Below are positions 1 to 8,270 of a stretch of DNA of 64,000 nucleotides, piece by piece. The notes under the pieces are model-generated. The model saw nothing but the letters and a program-made list of their open reading frames with translations. It did no database searches and was not told where the DNA came from. The stretch is from CAWATZ01 sp963784995 (GTDB taxonomy: Bacteria; Planctomycetota; Planctomycetia; Gemmatales; Gemmataceae): NCBI GenBank assembly GCA_963784995.1, contig CAWATZ010000007.1:124001-188000 (forward strand), in the 5' to 3' direction. Numbering within the stretch: the stretch's first letter is position 1; each line of letters begins with the position of its first letter. The position numbers and the translations under genes are program-made.

Positions 1-771
1 GCCCGGCTGGTGCTGACGGGCGAGGTCGTCGATTCGGCCCGATCGGACTCGGTGATTTGCCTCGGAGTCGATGCGGCCACCCGAGGTCGAGCGCTGGGCC
101 AGCTGCCCCGCGACCAGGGCTGGGACCGGATCGCCGTCGTCAGCGACAGCAAATCGGTCCTGGCCGGCGACCTCCGCAGCGGCTTTCTGCGTGAGGTCCA
201 CAAGGATGCCCGGATCACCATCGACGACCGCTGGACCTTCGCGGGACCGGACGCGGTCACCGGCAGCTGGCCCGCCGAAGTGGCGAAGTGGAAGCCGAAA
301 GCCCTGCTGCTGGCCTGCGCGCCCCGGGCCTTTGTTCAGGGGAGCGACGCACTTCGCCAGGCCGGGTTCACGGGGCCGCTGCTCTACGGCGGCGAGGATG
401 CCGGGGCCGAGGCGCTGCAGCGCGACGGCAGCGAGGCACCGGTGTACCTGGCCACGGTTTGCTGTACCGAGGGGCTGACGGCTCAGGGCCTGGAAATGGC
501 GAGCAAGTACCAGGAAAAGTTCAAGGAAAAACCAGGGTTCGCGGCGTTCCAGGCTTACGATGCGATCCGCTACCTGGTCGAGTGTCTGCAGCAGGTGCCG
601 CCGCCGGGCTTGCTCCGGCAGCGCAGCCGGCTGCCGGCCCTGGAAACCTTCGACAGCCTGACCGGAACGGTGACGTTCAAGGATCGCCGGACCAGCCGCA
701 AGACGTTCCTGCTGGAGCTGAAAGGGCAAACGAGCCAACTGATCCGGTCGGTCGAGCCCGCGGCGGATTAG
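1..771 (+). CDS. Periplasmic ligand-binding protein (branched-chain amino acid type), 3' part
   Basis: The reading frame is open from the first base, so the start and the N-terminal half lie outside the window. The visible 257 codons resemble the C-terminal lobe of type I periplasmic binding proteins (Leu/Ile/Val-binding, Peripla_BP_6 fold). Alternating hydrophobic strands such as DRIAVVSD and PKALLLACA are followed by GFTGPLLYGGED and by FAAFQAYDAIRYLVECLQ, the place where these proteins carry the YDA helix near the hinge. It ends with LTGTVTFKDRRTSRKTFLLEL, which matches the usual closing strands (G-x-V-x-F). In the family the protein captures a small ligand for an ABC transporter or a sensor; no transporter gene is visible here, so the ligand is unknown. 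The fold assignment is fairly secure, the role is inference. Confidence 0.72.
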   Translation, partial: ARLVLTGEVVDSARSDSVICLGVDAATRGRALGQLPRDQGWDRIAVVSDSKSVLAGDLRSGFLREVHKDARITIDDRWTFAGPDAVTGSWPAEVAKWKPKALLLACAPRAFVQGSDALRQAGFTGPLLYGGEDAGAEALQRDGSEAPVYLATVCCTEGLTAQGLEMASKYQEKFKEKPGFAAFQAYDAIRYLVECLQQVPPPGLLRQRSRLPALETFDSLTGTVTFKDRRTSRKTFLLELKGQTSQLIRSVEPAAD

Positions 772-898
772 CCTGCGCAGCCTGCCGGGTTTCCCTTGTT
801 GCTCGGTGCCGCGAATCGTTATAAATGGAATCAGGAGTGGCGGAGAGCGTGTGGATCACTCTCGGCTCATCGTTTGTCCTCTGGTTCCGGCGAGCAGC

Positions 899-1144
899 AT
901 GGCAATCCTGACACCACCGCCCGCTCCACCGCGTGTCGCTACCGGAGACAACGACGGGCTCAACAGCTTCCGGATGCGGGCGACCCAGGCCATCGCCACG
1001 CTGATCACCGTTGTCGTCACGGCCTGGATGTGTACCCTGGGCATCATCCCGGCCATCATCGCCCTGATGATCGCCAAGCATATCCTCGTTGCCATCCTGA
1101 TGATGAGCCTGGGCGTTGATAAGCCGCGTTCGCTCAAGAGGTGA
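899..1144 (+). CDS. Small membrane protein, unknown function
   Basis: An 81-residue protein if the ATG at 899 is used. A longer in-frame start at 806 would add a poorly conserved-looking, charged leader, so I prefer 899. Residues about 35-75 form one long or two short hydrophobic segments (IATLITVVVTAWMCTLG and IIPAIIALMIAKHILVAILM) and the tail is basic (GVDKPRSLKR), suggesting an integral inner-membrane protein with a cytoplasmic C terminus. I do not recognise the family. It sits 127 bases after the binding-protein gene on the same strand and its stop codon touches palindrome IR-D copy 1. No strong Shine-Dalgarno sequence is seen, so confidence is modest. Confidence 0.5.
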   Translation: MAILTPPPAPPRVATGDNDGLNSFRMRATQAIATLITVVVTAWMCTLGIIPAIIALMIAKHILVAILMMSLGVDKPRSLKR

Positions 1145-1209
1145 ACTCCAACCCCTCCCCCCAGCCCCCTCCCCGCTTCGGGGAGGGGGCTGGGGGGAGG
1201 GGTTGGAGT
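1145..1209. repeat. G/C-rich palindrome IR-D, copy 1
   Basis: A 65-bp nearly perfect inverted repeat of runs of C (left arm) and G (right arm) around the centre CCCCGCTTCGGGG. It lies between convergent genes, directly after the stop at 1142-1144 and seven bases before the stop of the aminotransferase, so it could end transcription or RNA decay from both sides. A related, degenerate and split copy lies inside the coding sequence at 14331-14467. Confidence 0.85.
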
Positions 1210-1215
1210 CCCCTC

Positions 1216-2367
1216 TCACGCCGCAAACCGTTGTCGCTGGCGCAGGAACGACACGCAGCTCTGCACCACGCGCCGCTGCTGATCCACGGTCAGTTCCGGA
1301 AACATCGGGAAGGCGAGGACCTCCCGGCAAGCCTGCTCCGCCACCGGGAAGTCGCCCTTCTCATATCCCAGATAGCGCAGACACTCCTGCAGGTGCAGCG
1401 GCACTGGATAGTAAATCTCGCAGCCGACCCCTTCCGACTTCAGGTGCCGGACCAGGTTGTCGCGTTCCCCACGGGCCACGCGCACCACGTACTGGTTGAA
1501 GGTGTGCCGGCACTGGGGGGCGATGGTCGGCCGCTGCAGGAAGTGCGACAAATGCTCCTCCAGCAGCACGTCGTAGCGGCGGGCCACGGCCTGCCGGGCC
1601 TCGATCCAGCGGTCCAGGTGCGGCATCTTGACCCGCAGCAGGGCGGCCTGCAAGGCGTCGATCCGCGAGTTCCAGCCGACATACTTGTGGTAGTACCTCG
1701 GCTCCATGCCGTGGACGCGCAGGCACGCCATCCGGCTGGCCCACTCGGGGTCGGACGTGACCACCATGCCGGCGTCGCCGTAGCCGCCCAGGTTCTTGGT
1801 CGGGTAGAAGCTGAAGCAGCCGATGCTGCCCAGGCTGCCGACGCGCTTGCCCTGGTACTCCGCGCCCAGGGCCTGGGCGCCGTCCTCGATGATGGTCAGA
1901 TCGTGCCGTTCCGCGATCCGCCACAACGGCTCCATGTCGGCACACTGGCCGAACAGGTGGACCACCAGCAATGCTCGTGTCCGCGGCGTGATCTTGCTTT
2001 CCACGTCCTGCGGGTCCACGTTGCAGGTGATCGGGTCAATGTCGGTGAACACCGGGCGGGCCCCGGTCCGGCACACGGCCCCGGCCGTGGCAAAGAAGGT
2101 GAAGGTGGGCAGGATGACCTCGTCCCCAGGGCCCAGGTTGAGTGCGTGCAAGGCGAGCAGCAGGGCATCGGAGCCCGAACTGCAGCCGACCGCCTGGCTG
2201 ACGCCGCAATAGCGGGCCACCTCCTCTTCCAGGGCGGCCACCTCGGGGCCGAGGATCACCTGGCCCGAGGCTAACACCCGGGACAGTGCGGCCTCGAACT
2301 GCGGCTGCAGTTCTCGGTACTGGACCTGCAGATCACACAGGGGAACGCCTGCTTGCGTTTTCGCCAT
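1216..2367 (-). CDS. DegT/DnrJ/EryC1/StrS-family sugar aminotransferase
   Basis: A 383-residue PLP enzyme of the family that transfers an amino group to a nucleotide-linked keto sugar, used in making amino sugars for surface polysaccharides. Diagnostic segments occur in order: the N-terminal VPLCDLQVQYREL, the cofactor phosphate site GCSSGSDALLLAL, the IIEDGAQALGA segment that holds the PLP ring, and SFYPTKNLGGYGDAG, in which the Lys should form the Schiff base. The C-terminal half has NSRIDALQAALLRVK, typical of the family. The start at 2367 is chosen because GGAAGGGAG lies at good spacing before it; an upstream ATG would add 29 unlikely residues. It is transcribed from the promoter at 2478-2506 and is divergent from a glycosyltransferase, which fits a glycan role. 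The exact sugar cannot be told. Confidence 0.9.
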   Translation of the reverse strand: MAKTQAGVPLCDLQVQYRELQPQFEAALSRVLASGQVILGPEVAALEEEVARYCGVSQAVGCSSGSDALLLALHALNLGPGDEVILPTFTFFATAGAVCRTGARPVFTDIDPITCNVDPQDVESKITPRTRALLVVHLFGQCADMEPLWRIAERHDLTIIEDGAQALGAEYQGKRVGSLGSIGCFSFYPTKNLGGYGDAGMVVTSDPEWASRMACLRVHGMEPRYYHKYVGWNSRIDALQAALLRVKMPHLDRWIEARQAVARRYDVLLEEHLSHFLQRPTIAPQCRHTFNQYVVRVARGERDNLVRHLKSEGVGCEIYYPVPLHLQECLRYLGYEKGDFPVAEQACREVLAFPMFPELTVDQQRRVVQSCVSFLRQRQRFAA

Positions 2368-2477
2368 GGCCGACTCCCTTCCGGCAACATACTCCGCGGG
2401 TGAGTACGCAGGCGCCGGCCGGCGTCCTTCGCCGGCCGCGTCCTGACGGTTCAACCCTCGTGTTCTTTGGGTGCGGG

Positions 2478-2506
2478 ACAGTAGGAAAAGACCCCAGCAA
2501 TGTCAA
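2478..2506 (-). promoter_or_regulatory. Sigma-70-type promoter of the aminotransferase gene
   Basis: On the minus strand TTGACA (2506-2501), a 17-base spacer and TACTGT (2483-2478) lie about 110 bases before the start codon at 2367. The -35 box is perfect and the spacing ideal; the -10 box is weaker. Confidence 0.6.
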
Positions 2507-2557
2507 GCGATTCCGCGGGCCGGGCGGGCCCTTTACCCGGTGTCCCCAGACTTCGCC

Positions 2558-2586
2558 TTGACCGGCGCGCCCGAATCCACCATGAT
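2558..2586 (+). promoter_or_regulatory. Possible promoter of the glycosyltransferase gene
   Basis: TTGACC (2558-2563), a 17-base spacer and CATGAT (2581-2586) precede the start at 2640 by 53 bases. The -10 match is only moderate, so this is a suggestion. Confidence 0.35.
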
Positions 2587-2639
2587 TTTGCCTGGTTGCG
2601 TGGATTCGTTACCCCATTCCTCCAAGGGAGCAGACCAGG

Positions 2640-3497
2640 ATGCTGCCAGAAACCGTGAAGTTTCCCGGCCGGCCGACCGCCAATCTCAAGGACTGGGTCG
2701 CCTCCCTCCCGGAGGAAGAACGCCTGGAAGTCTTGCACCGGCTGCTCGGCGAGCCCGCTTGCCGGCAGCTGGGAATCTACGCCATCCCGGAGGACTTCAA
2801 GCTCTCGGTCGTCATCCCCGTCTTCAACGAGGAGCGCTGGATTCGCGAGGTGATTCGCCGGGTGCAGCAGGTGCCCATCCCCAAGGAGCTGATCCTTGTC
2901 GATGATTGCAGTACCGACAACACGCGTTCCATCCTCCGCGAGCTGGAGAACGAGCATCCCAACCTGCGGCTGTTCTTTCAGCCGTACAACCAGGGGAAGG
3001 GAGCAGCATTGCGCGAGGGGTTCAAACATGCTTCCGGCGACGTGATCCTGGTCCAGGACGCCGACCTGGAGTATGATCCGGCCGAGTATCCGCGCTTGCT
3101 CCAGCCCATCATCGAGAACCGGGCCGACGTCGTCTTTGGCTCGCGCTTCATCGGCGACAGCCATCGGGTGCTGTATTTCTGGCACTACGTGGCCAACAAG
3201 ATGCTGACGCTGCTGTCCAACATGTTCACCGGGCTGAACCTGACCGACATGGAAACCTGCTACAAGGTCTTCCGGCGCGAAGTGCTGCAAGGCATCACGC
3301 TGAAGTCCAACCGCTTCGGCTTCGAGCCCGAGATCACCGCCAAGATCGCCCGCCGCAAGAAGGATGGACCCAGCTGGCGCGTTTACGAGGTGCCGATCAG
3401 CTACGCCGGACGCACTTACGAGGAAGGCAAGAAGATCGGTTTCAAGGATGCGTTCAGCGCGCTGTGGTGTATCCTGCGGTATCGGTTTTTCAATTGA
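2640..3497 (+). CDS. Family 2 glycosyltransferase, DPM1/undecaprenyl-sugar synthase type
   Basis: A 285-residue GT-A fold transferase. After a 50-residue leader, KLSVVIPVFNEERWI opens the nucleotide-binding fold, ELILVDDCSTDNT is the conserved acidic turn, and VILVQDADLEYDP carries the D-x-D metal site. VVFGSRFIG and LTDMETCYKVFRR are the acceptor-side motifs shared with dolichol-phosphate mannose synthase-like enzymes. No clear C-terminal membrane helices are visible, apart from one weak hydrophobic stretch near YFWHYVANKMLTLLSNMF, so it probably acts at the inner face of the membrane on a lipid phosphate acceptor. GGGAG lies 11 bases before the ATG. It is divergent from the sugar aminotransferase, and a second enzyme of the same class is found at 35082. 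The donor sugar is unknown. Confidence 0.88.
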   Translation: MLPETVKFPGRPTANLKDWVASLPEEERLEVLHRLLGEPACRQLGIYAIPEDFKLSVVIPVFNEERWIREVIRRVQQVPIPKELILVDDCSTDNTRSILRELENEHPNLRLFFQPYNQGKGAALREGFKHASGDVILVQDADLEYDPAEYPRLLQPIIENRADVVFGSRFIGDSHRVLYFWHYVANKMLTLLSNMFTGLNLTDMETCYKVFRREVLQGITLKSNRFGFEPEITAKIARRKKDGPSWRVYEVPISYAGRTYEEGKKIGFKDAFSALWCILRYRFFN

Positions 3498-3507
3498 GGA
3501 CCTGTCT

Positions 3508-3566
3508 CCAAGCCGCTTGCGGCTTAGCGCAACCAGCCGGGTGCGCTGAAGCCGCAAGCGGCTTGG
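3508..3566. repeat. Palindrome IR-C, copy 1
   Basis: A 59-bp inverted repeat with arms CCAAGCCGCTTGCGGCTT and its complement. Each arm is itself a small palindrome. It lies between the convergent stops of the glycosyltransferase and trxB and may act as a bidirectional terminator. Other copies are at 21260-21310 and 41988-42039. Confidence 0.85.
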
Positions 3567-3580
3567 GGAAGGGACGGGCC

Positions 3581-4654
3581 TCAATGTTCGCCCTGTTCGG
3601 CGAGCCAGCGTTCGGCGTCGAGGGCGGCCATGCAGCCGCTCCCGGCCGCCGTCACCGCTTGCTTGTAGTAGCTGTCCCCCACGTCGCCCGCCGCGAACAC
3701 CCCCTCCACGCTGGTCCACATCCGCTGCGGCCTGGTCAGCACCAGGAAGCCCTTGTCATCCAGCTCCAGCTGGCCCTTCAAAAAGTCCGTGTTCGGCGTG
3801 TGGCCGATGGCCAGGAAGACCCCGCTGACGTCCACCTTTTCGGTGGCATTGCCCCCCACCGTGCTGTGCAAATGGGCGCCGGTCACTCCGTCCTTGTCGT
3901 TGCCGAGCACCTCGTGCAGCTGGCGGTTCCACTTCATCTCGATCTTGGGATTGGACAGGGCCCGCTGCTGCATGATCTTGCTGGCCCGCAGTTCGTGCCG
4001 GCGATGCACCAGGAAGACCTTGCTGGCGAACTTGGTCAGATACGTTGCTTCTTCCACGGCCGAGTCGCCGCCGCCGATCACTACCAGTGGTTTGCCCTTG
4101 AACCGCGGCAACGCCCCGTCACATACGGCACACGCCGAGACACCCCGATTCTTGAAGCGATCTTCCGAGGGCAGCCCCAGATAATTGGCCCGTGCTCCCG
4201 TGGCCACGATCACGCTCTTTGCTTCGTAGGTCTTTCCTTCCAGGGAGGTCAGCTGGAACGGCCGAACCTTGAAGTTCACCGAGACGATGTCGTCCGTGAT
4301 GATCCGCGTGCCGAAGTTTACGGCCTGCTGGCGCATGAATTCCATCAGCTCGGGTCCCAGCGCCGCCCGCTTGCCCGCATGGCCCGATTGCAGATGGGCA
4401 ATGTTGGCATAACGCTCCGGGTCAAGGCCCGAACGCGCAAAGGCCGCCATGGCCTCGGGAGCGACAAAGGGCCAGCCAGGGAAATTCTCGACTTCGGTCG
4501 TCAGGTTCAGCTGACCCAGGGGCAGAGTCCCCTTGATCTGGTTTTCGCCGGTCAGCGCGCCCTCGAAGACCAGCGGCTGCAAGTTGGCCCGGGCCGCGTA
4601 AATCGCCGCCGTCCACCCCGCCGGGCCCGAACCAATGATGATCACCTTCTCCAC
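3581..4654 (-). CDS. trxB: Thioredoxin reductase
   Basis: A 357-residue FAD/NADPH flavoenzyme that passes electrons from NADPH to thioredoxin. The FAD-binding loop IIIGSGPAGWTAA is at the N terminus, VIVATGARANYLG follows, and the redox pair is C175-A-V-C178-D. The NADPH-binding GGGDSAVEEATYL and HRRHELRAS motifs follow, and the FAD-closing motif GVFAAGDVGDSYYKQAVTAAGSG ends the protein. The start is the GTG at 4654: TAAAGGGAG is well placed before it and the reading begins directly at the first strand of the fold. About 30 residues around 85-105 (QSGHAGKRAALG) exceed the usual length of about 315-330. It has its own promoter at 4711-4738 and is convergent with the glycosyltransferase gene. 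Confidence 0.95.
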   Translation of the reverse strand: MEKVIIIGSGPAGWTAAIYAARANLQPLVFEGALTGENQIKGTLPLGQLNLTTEVENFPGWPFVAPEAMAAFARSGLDPERYANIAHLQSGHAGKRAALGPELMEFMRQQAVNFGTRIITDDIVSVNFKVRPFQLTSLEGKTYEAKSVIVATGARANYLGLPSEDRFKNRGVSACAVCDGALPRFKGKPLVVIGGGDSAVEEATYLTKFASKVFLVHRRHELRASKIMQQRALSNPKIEMKWNRQLHEVLGNDKDGVTGAHLHSTVGGNATEKVDVSGVFLAIGHTPNTDFLKGQLELDDKGFLVLTRPQRMWTSVEGVFAAGDVGDSYYKQAVTAAGSGCMAALDAERWLAEQGEH

Positions 4655-4710
4655 TTGCGAACTCCCTTTATCCCGGGCCCGCCTGTTCGTACCATCATCT
4701 CTGTGAGACA

Positions 4711-4738
4711 ATTGTAGAAGGGTCGCCGGGTCGGTCAA
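4711..4738 (-). promoter_or_regulatory. Sigma-70-type promoter of trxB
   Basis: Minus-strand TTGACC (4738-4733), a 16-base spacer and TACAAT (4716-4711) precede the GTG start at 4654. The predicted leader is about 50 bases long. Confidence 0.6.
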
Positions 4739-4776
4739 CGTCCGCTCCCGGCGGCCGCTGCCGGAACCTCCTGACC

Positions 4777-6093
4777 ATGCTGCGTCTGACCGACCTGCGC
4801 GAGATCCTTCGCTACGTGCCGCGCTTTCGCGACCGGGTGTTCGTGATCGCGCTGGATGGTGCGATCGTCGAGCATGACAACTGCCGGAACATCCTCCTGG
4901 ACATCGCCCTGCTCCGCAGCCTGCGCATCCAGGTCGTGCTGGTCCACGGGGCCGCCCACCAGATCCGGAAGCTGGCCGATCAGCTCGGCCAGGTCCCCTC
5001 GGACCTCGAAGGGACCGGCATCACCGATCCGGCCACGCTGCAGCTGGCGATCATGGCCGCGTGCCGGGTGTCGCACGAACTTCTGGAAGGGCTCTCCGCC
5101 GCGGACCTGCGCGGCGCGGTCAGCAATGCCCTGGTCGCCCACCCGGCCGGCATCCTCCACGGCGTCGATTATCAATGTTCCGGCCGGGTCGAGCGCATTG
5201 ACACGTCGCTGCTCCAGGCCCTGCTGGAACGTGACGTCATTCCCGTGGTCCCACCCATCGGCTCCGACGGCGAGGGCCATTCCTACCGTCTCAATTCCGA
5301 CCAGGTGGCCGTCGAGGTGGCCCGGACCCTGCACGCGGTCAAGCTGATCTTCCTGACCACCTTCGAGGGCATCCCGCAGGACCAGGCCAGTGCGGAGCCC
5401 CGGATTCACAAGCAACTCACCGTGGACGAGGCCGAGCTGATCCTGAAGCGCAGCCGGGAGGCGGGCAATCGGCCGGACTCGCTGCCGCTGCCGGTCTTCT
5501 CGAAGCTGGAGCATTCGGTGCGTGCGGCCCGGGGCGGCGTGCCGCGGATCCACGTCATCGACGGCAGCGTCGAGGAGGGCCTGCTGGCCGAGGTCTTCTC
5601 CAACGAGGGCATCGGTACGCTGATCCACGCCAACGAGTACCAGGCGATCCGCAAGGCCCACCGCAAGGACGCCCGCGCCATCTTCCGCCTGATCCAGGAG
5701 AGCATCGCCAACGACGAGCTGGTGCGCCGTACCCGGGCCGAGATCGAACGGCAGATCGACGATTTCTTCGTCTTCGAGGTCGATCGCAACCCGGTCGCCT
5801 GCGCCGCGTTGCACGTCTATCCGGAGACCGGGCAAGCCGAGCTGGCCTGCGTCTGCGTCGATGGGCGCTACGAGAACCAGGGCATCGGCACCAAGCTGAT
5901 GCAGTACGCCGAGGTCGTGGCCCGGAACAAGGGGCTCGGCCAGCTGTTCTGCCTGTCCACGCAGGCGTTCAATTACTTCCAGCAGAAGGGCGGGTTCAGC
6001 CTGGCCACTCCGGAGGCGTTGCCGGCTGCACGGCGGGAACGCTATGAACGCAGTGGGCGGCATTCACAGGTGCTGGTCAAGAAGCTGGGGTGA
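4777..6093 (+). CDS. argA: N-acetylglutamate synthase-like protein (amino-acid kinase plus GNAT)
   Basis: A 438-residue protein in the arrangement of classical ArgA, which makes N-acetylglutamate from acetyl-CoA and glutamate as the first step of arginine synthesis. Residues about 1-280 form an amino-acid-kinase fold (VFVIALDGAIVE, IQVVLVHGAAHQI, ERDVIPVVPPIG, LNSDQVAVEVA). Residues about 290-438 are a GNAT acetyltransferase with the acetyl-CoA loop VDGRYENQGIGTKLM and FYFQQKGGF-like end (FNYFQQKGGFSLA). In this family the kinase part binds arginine as feedback inhibitor and does not catalyse. It is divergent from trxB, and no other arg gene is nearby. A palindrome of family IR-A follows the stop. 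Gene symbol is by architecture, not by proof of activity. Confidence 0.87.
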   Translation: MLRLTDLREILRYVPRFRDRVFVIALDGAIVEHDNCRNILLDIALLRSLRIQVVLVHGAAHQIRKLADQLGQVPSDLEGTGITDPATLQLAIMAACRVSHELLEGLSAADLRGAVSNALVAHPAGILHGVDYQCSGRVERIDTSLLQALLERDVIPVVPPIGSDGEGHSYRLNSDQVAVEVARTLHAVKLIFLTTFEGIPQDQASAEPRIHKQLTVDEAELILKRSREAGNRPDSLPLPVFSKLEHSVRAARGGVPRIHVIDGSVEEGLLAEVFSNEGIGTLIHANEYQAIRKAHRKDARAIFRLIQESIANDELVRRTRAEIERQIDDFFVFEVDRNPVACAALHVYPETGQAELACVCVDGRYENQGIGTKLMQYAEVVARNKGLGQLFCLSTQAFNYFQQKGGFSLATPEALPAARRERYERSGRHSQVLVKKLG

Positions 6094-6121
6094 GGGGACG
6101 CGGCCATTCCTCCGGGGACCT

Positions 6122-6260
6122 GCTTCGACCCCTGCCGGCTTGCCCGGCAGGTGAAGGAGGTCAACGGCTAGAGGGAGGCTACAGAAAAAACACTTTCTTG
6201 CTCCGCGTTTCTAGCCAGTGACCTCCTTCACCTGCCGGGCAAGCCGGCAGGGGTCGAAGC
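6122..6260. repeat. Long palindrome IR-A, copy 1
   Basis: A 139-bp inverted repeat. Arms of about 37 bp begin GCTTCGACCCCTGCCGG and run through a GGCAGGTGAAGGAGGTC segment to a CTAG at the loop edge. The inner 40 bases are not conserved among copies. It follows argA by 28 bases. Copies 2-4 are at 12007-12135, 31809-31939 and 39188-39322. The remaining bases of the 6094-6454 gap hold only the ffh promoter. Confidence 0.9.
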
Positions 6261-6351
6261 AATGAGCGAGATTCTCCCTCTTCGCCATCCTGTTTCTTCT
6301 GGAAGCTCCGGGCTGGCCTCCGGACCTCCGGAAATTCCGTCCGGGCTCCTG

Positions 6352-6380
6352 TTGCAGGAAATGCGGGTTATTCTTATAAT
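6352..6380 (+). promoter_or_regulatory. Sigma-70-type promoter of the ffh operon
   Basis: TTGCAG (6352-6357), a 17-base spacer and a perfect TATAAT (6375-6380) lie 75 bases before the ffh start. This is the best-matching promoter in the window and probably drives ffh-rpsP-trmD-rplS. Confidence 0.75.
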
Positions 6381-6454
6381 GTTCGGTTTACCGCTTTGGC
6401 GAACGGGAAGGCCAGTCCGCGCGCCGAGGCGGCTTTGATGGGGAGTGAAGGCCC

Positions 6455-7922
6455 ATGTTCGAGGGCATTCAGCGAGGTCTGGGCGAAATCTTCAAGAAGC
6501 TGCGCGGCCGGGGCCGGATCACCGAGGCCAACGTCCGCGAAAGCCTCCATGAAGTCCGCCGCGCCCTGCTCGACGCCGACGTCAACTTCACCGTCGTCAA
6601 CGACTTCATCCAGCGCGTCACCGAGAAGTCGCTGGGCCAGGCCGTGCTGCGCTCCATCGACCCCGGCGAGCAGATCGTCAAGATCGTCTACGACGAGCTG
6701 GTCGCCCTGATGGGGCCAGTTAACACCGAGATCCGCTTCGCCAAGGATCGGCCGACCGTGATCATGCTCTGCGGTCTGCAAGGTCAGGGCAAGACCACCA
6801 CGGCCGGCAAGCTGGCCCTGACCCTCCGCGAGCAGGGGCGCAAGCCCGTGCTGGTCGCGGCCGACTTGCAGCGGCCCGCCGCCGTCGAGCAGCTCAAGGT
6901 CCTCGGCGAGCAGATCAACGTGGCTGTCTACAGCGAAACCGGCTCCACGCCAGTCGCCGTCTGCCGCAATGCGGTCACGTTTGCCAAAAACAATCTTCTC
7001 GATACCATCATCCTAGACACTGCCGGCCGGCTCCACATCGCCGAAATGCCGATGGAGGAGCTGCGGCAGATCGACAAGATGGTTCGGCCCGACGAGGTTT
7101 ACCTGGTCTGCGACGCCATGACCGGCCAGGACGCCGTCAACAGCGCCAAGGCGTTCAACGACGCCCTGGACATCAACGGCGTCATCCTGACCAAGATGGA
7201 TGGTGACGCCCGGGGCGGCGCCGCCATCTCGATCAAGTCGGTCACCAAGGTGCCGATCAAGTTCATCGGCGTCGGCGAGAAGCTGGATCGGCTGGAGCCG
7301 TTCCGCCCCGAGGGCATGGCCCAGCGGATCATCGGCCAGGGCGACCTGATGTCGGTGATCGATGAAGGTGCAGCAGGTTCACGCCCAGATCAGCGAGGAG
7401 GAGCGCGAGGCCCAGGCCAAGAAGCTGGCCGAGGGCGACTTCACGCTGGAGGACTTCCGCAAGCAGTTCGACCAGCTGAAGAAGATGGGGCCGATCAAGG
7501 ACATCATGTCGGCGATGCCCGGCATGGGCGACATGATCCCCGAAGACGAGGATCCCGAGTCCGGGCTGAAGCGCATCCAGGGCATGCTCGACTCGATGAC
7601 CAGGAAGGAGCGGACCAACCCCGACCTGATCGATCTGTCGCGGCGGCGGCGGATCGCGGCCGGCAGCGGCACCGAGCCGCACGAGGTCAAGCAGTTCCTG
7701 ACCCAGTTTGAAGGGATTCGCGGCCTGATGCGCCAGATGGCCCGGATGAGCATCTGGGAGCGGGTCAAGATGGTGACCGGCCTGGGCAAGCAAGGGGCGT
7801 TCATGCCCGGCTCCAACCTCCTCGGCAAGCAGGCCAAGGGGGACACCGGACACCGCAAGAGCCCCAAGGAACGGGCCAGGGACCGCAAGAACAAACGCAG
7901 GAAAGATGACAAGAAGAAGTGA
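6455..7922 (+). CDS. ffh: Signal recognition particle GTPase Ffh, read across one frameshift
   Basis: Ffh binds signal sequences on ribosomes and, with SRP RNA and FtsY, brings membrane proteins to the translocon. The first frame (6455 to about 7362) holds the N domain and the GTPase G domain: GLQGQGKTTTAGKLA (G1), DLQRPAAVEQL (G2/DxxR region), DTAGRLH (G3), TKMDGDARGG (G4) and the closing GVGEKLDRLEPF. The methionine-rich M domain continues in the next frame from about 7364 to 7922 (EDFRKQFDQLKKMGPIKDIMSAMPGMG and later MTRKERTNPDLID, GSGTEPHEVKQF). The join needs removal of one base near 7363, where GATGAAG would be GAGAAG in a normal protein. Both halves look fully preserved and the gene is essential, so I treat this as one gene with a sequence error. 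Reconstructed length is about 488 residues, normal for the family, with a basic tail. Confidence 0.9.
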
Positions 7923-7951
7923 CATTGTGTCTTCTGGAAAGGGATGAGACT

Positions 7952-8263
7952 GTGGCTGTTCGGATTCGCATGAAGCAGATGGGACGCAAGCACCGTCCCT
8001 ACTATCGTATCGTGGCCATCGATGGGCGGCAGCCGCGCGACGGCCGGCCCCTGGAGGAGCTGGGCACCTATGACCCGATGGTCAAGAACACCGACGAGCG
8101 CGTCACGCTCCAGCCCAGCCGGATCAAGTACTGGTTGAGTGTCGGGGCCAGGCCGTCGGAAAACGTCGCCATCTTCATCAAGAAGTACATGGCGAAGTTC
8201 GAGAAGGCTGAGTCCGAGGCAGCCGCCGCGGCCGCGGCCGCGCCGGCGGCCCCTGCACAGTGA
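7952..8263 (+). CDS. rpsP: 30S ribosomal protein S16
   Basis: A 103-residue small-subunit protein. VAVRIRMKQMGRKHRPYYRI is the typical S16 opening, followed by DGRPLEELGTYDPM and YWLSVGARPSENV. The GTG start at 7952 is used because GGAAAGGGATGAG lies directly upstream and family members begin with this strand; an upstream ATG at 7919 would add 11 unrelated residues. The last 20 residues are an Ala/Pro-rich tail. It stands 29 bases after ffh and 7 before trmD, the usual order, but rimM, which often lies between rpsP and trmD, is missing here. Confidence 0.96.
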   Translation: MAVRIRMKQMGRKHRPYYRIVAIDGRQPRDGRPLEELGTYDPMVKNTDERVTLQPSRIKYWLSVGARPSENVAIFIKKYMAKFEKAESEAAAAAAAAPAAPAQ

Positions 8264-8270
8264 TGGCACC

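Noticed and set aside
1141..2274. Plus-strand protein of 377 residues opposite the aminotransferase
   Set aside because: It runs entirely antisense to a gene with full family motifs and its own promoter and ribosome site.
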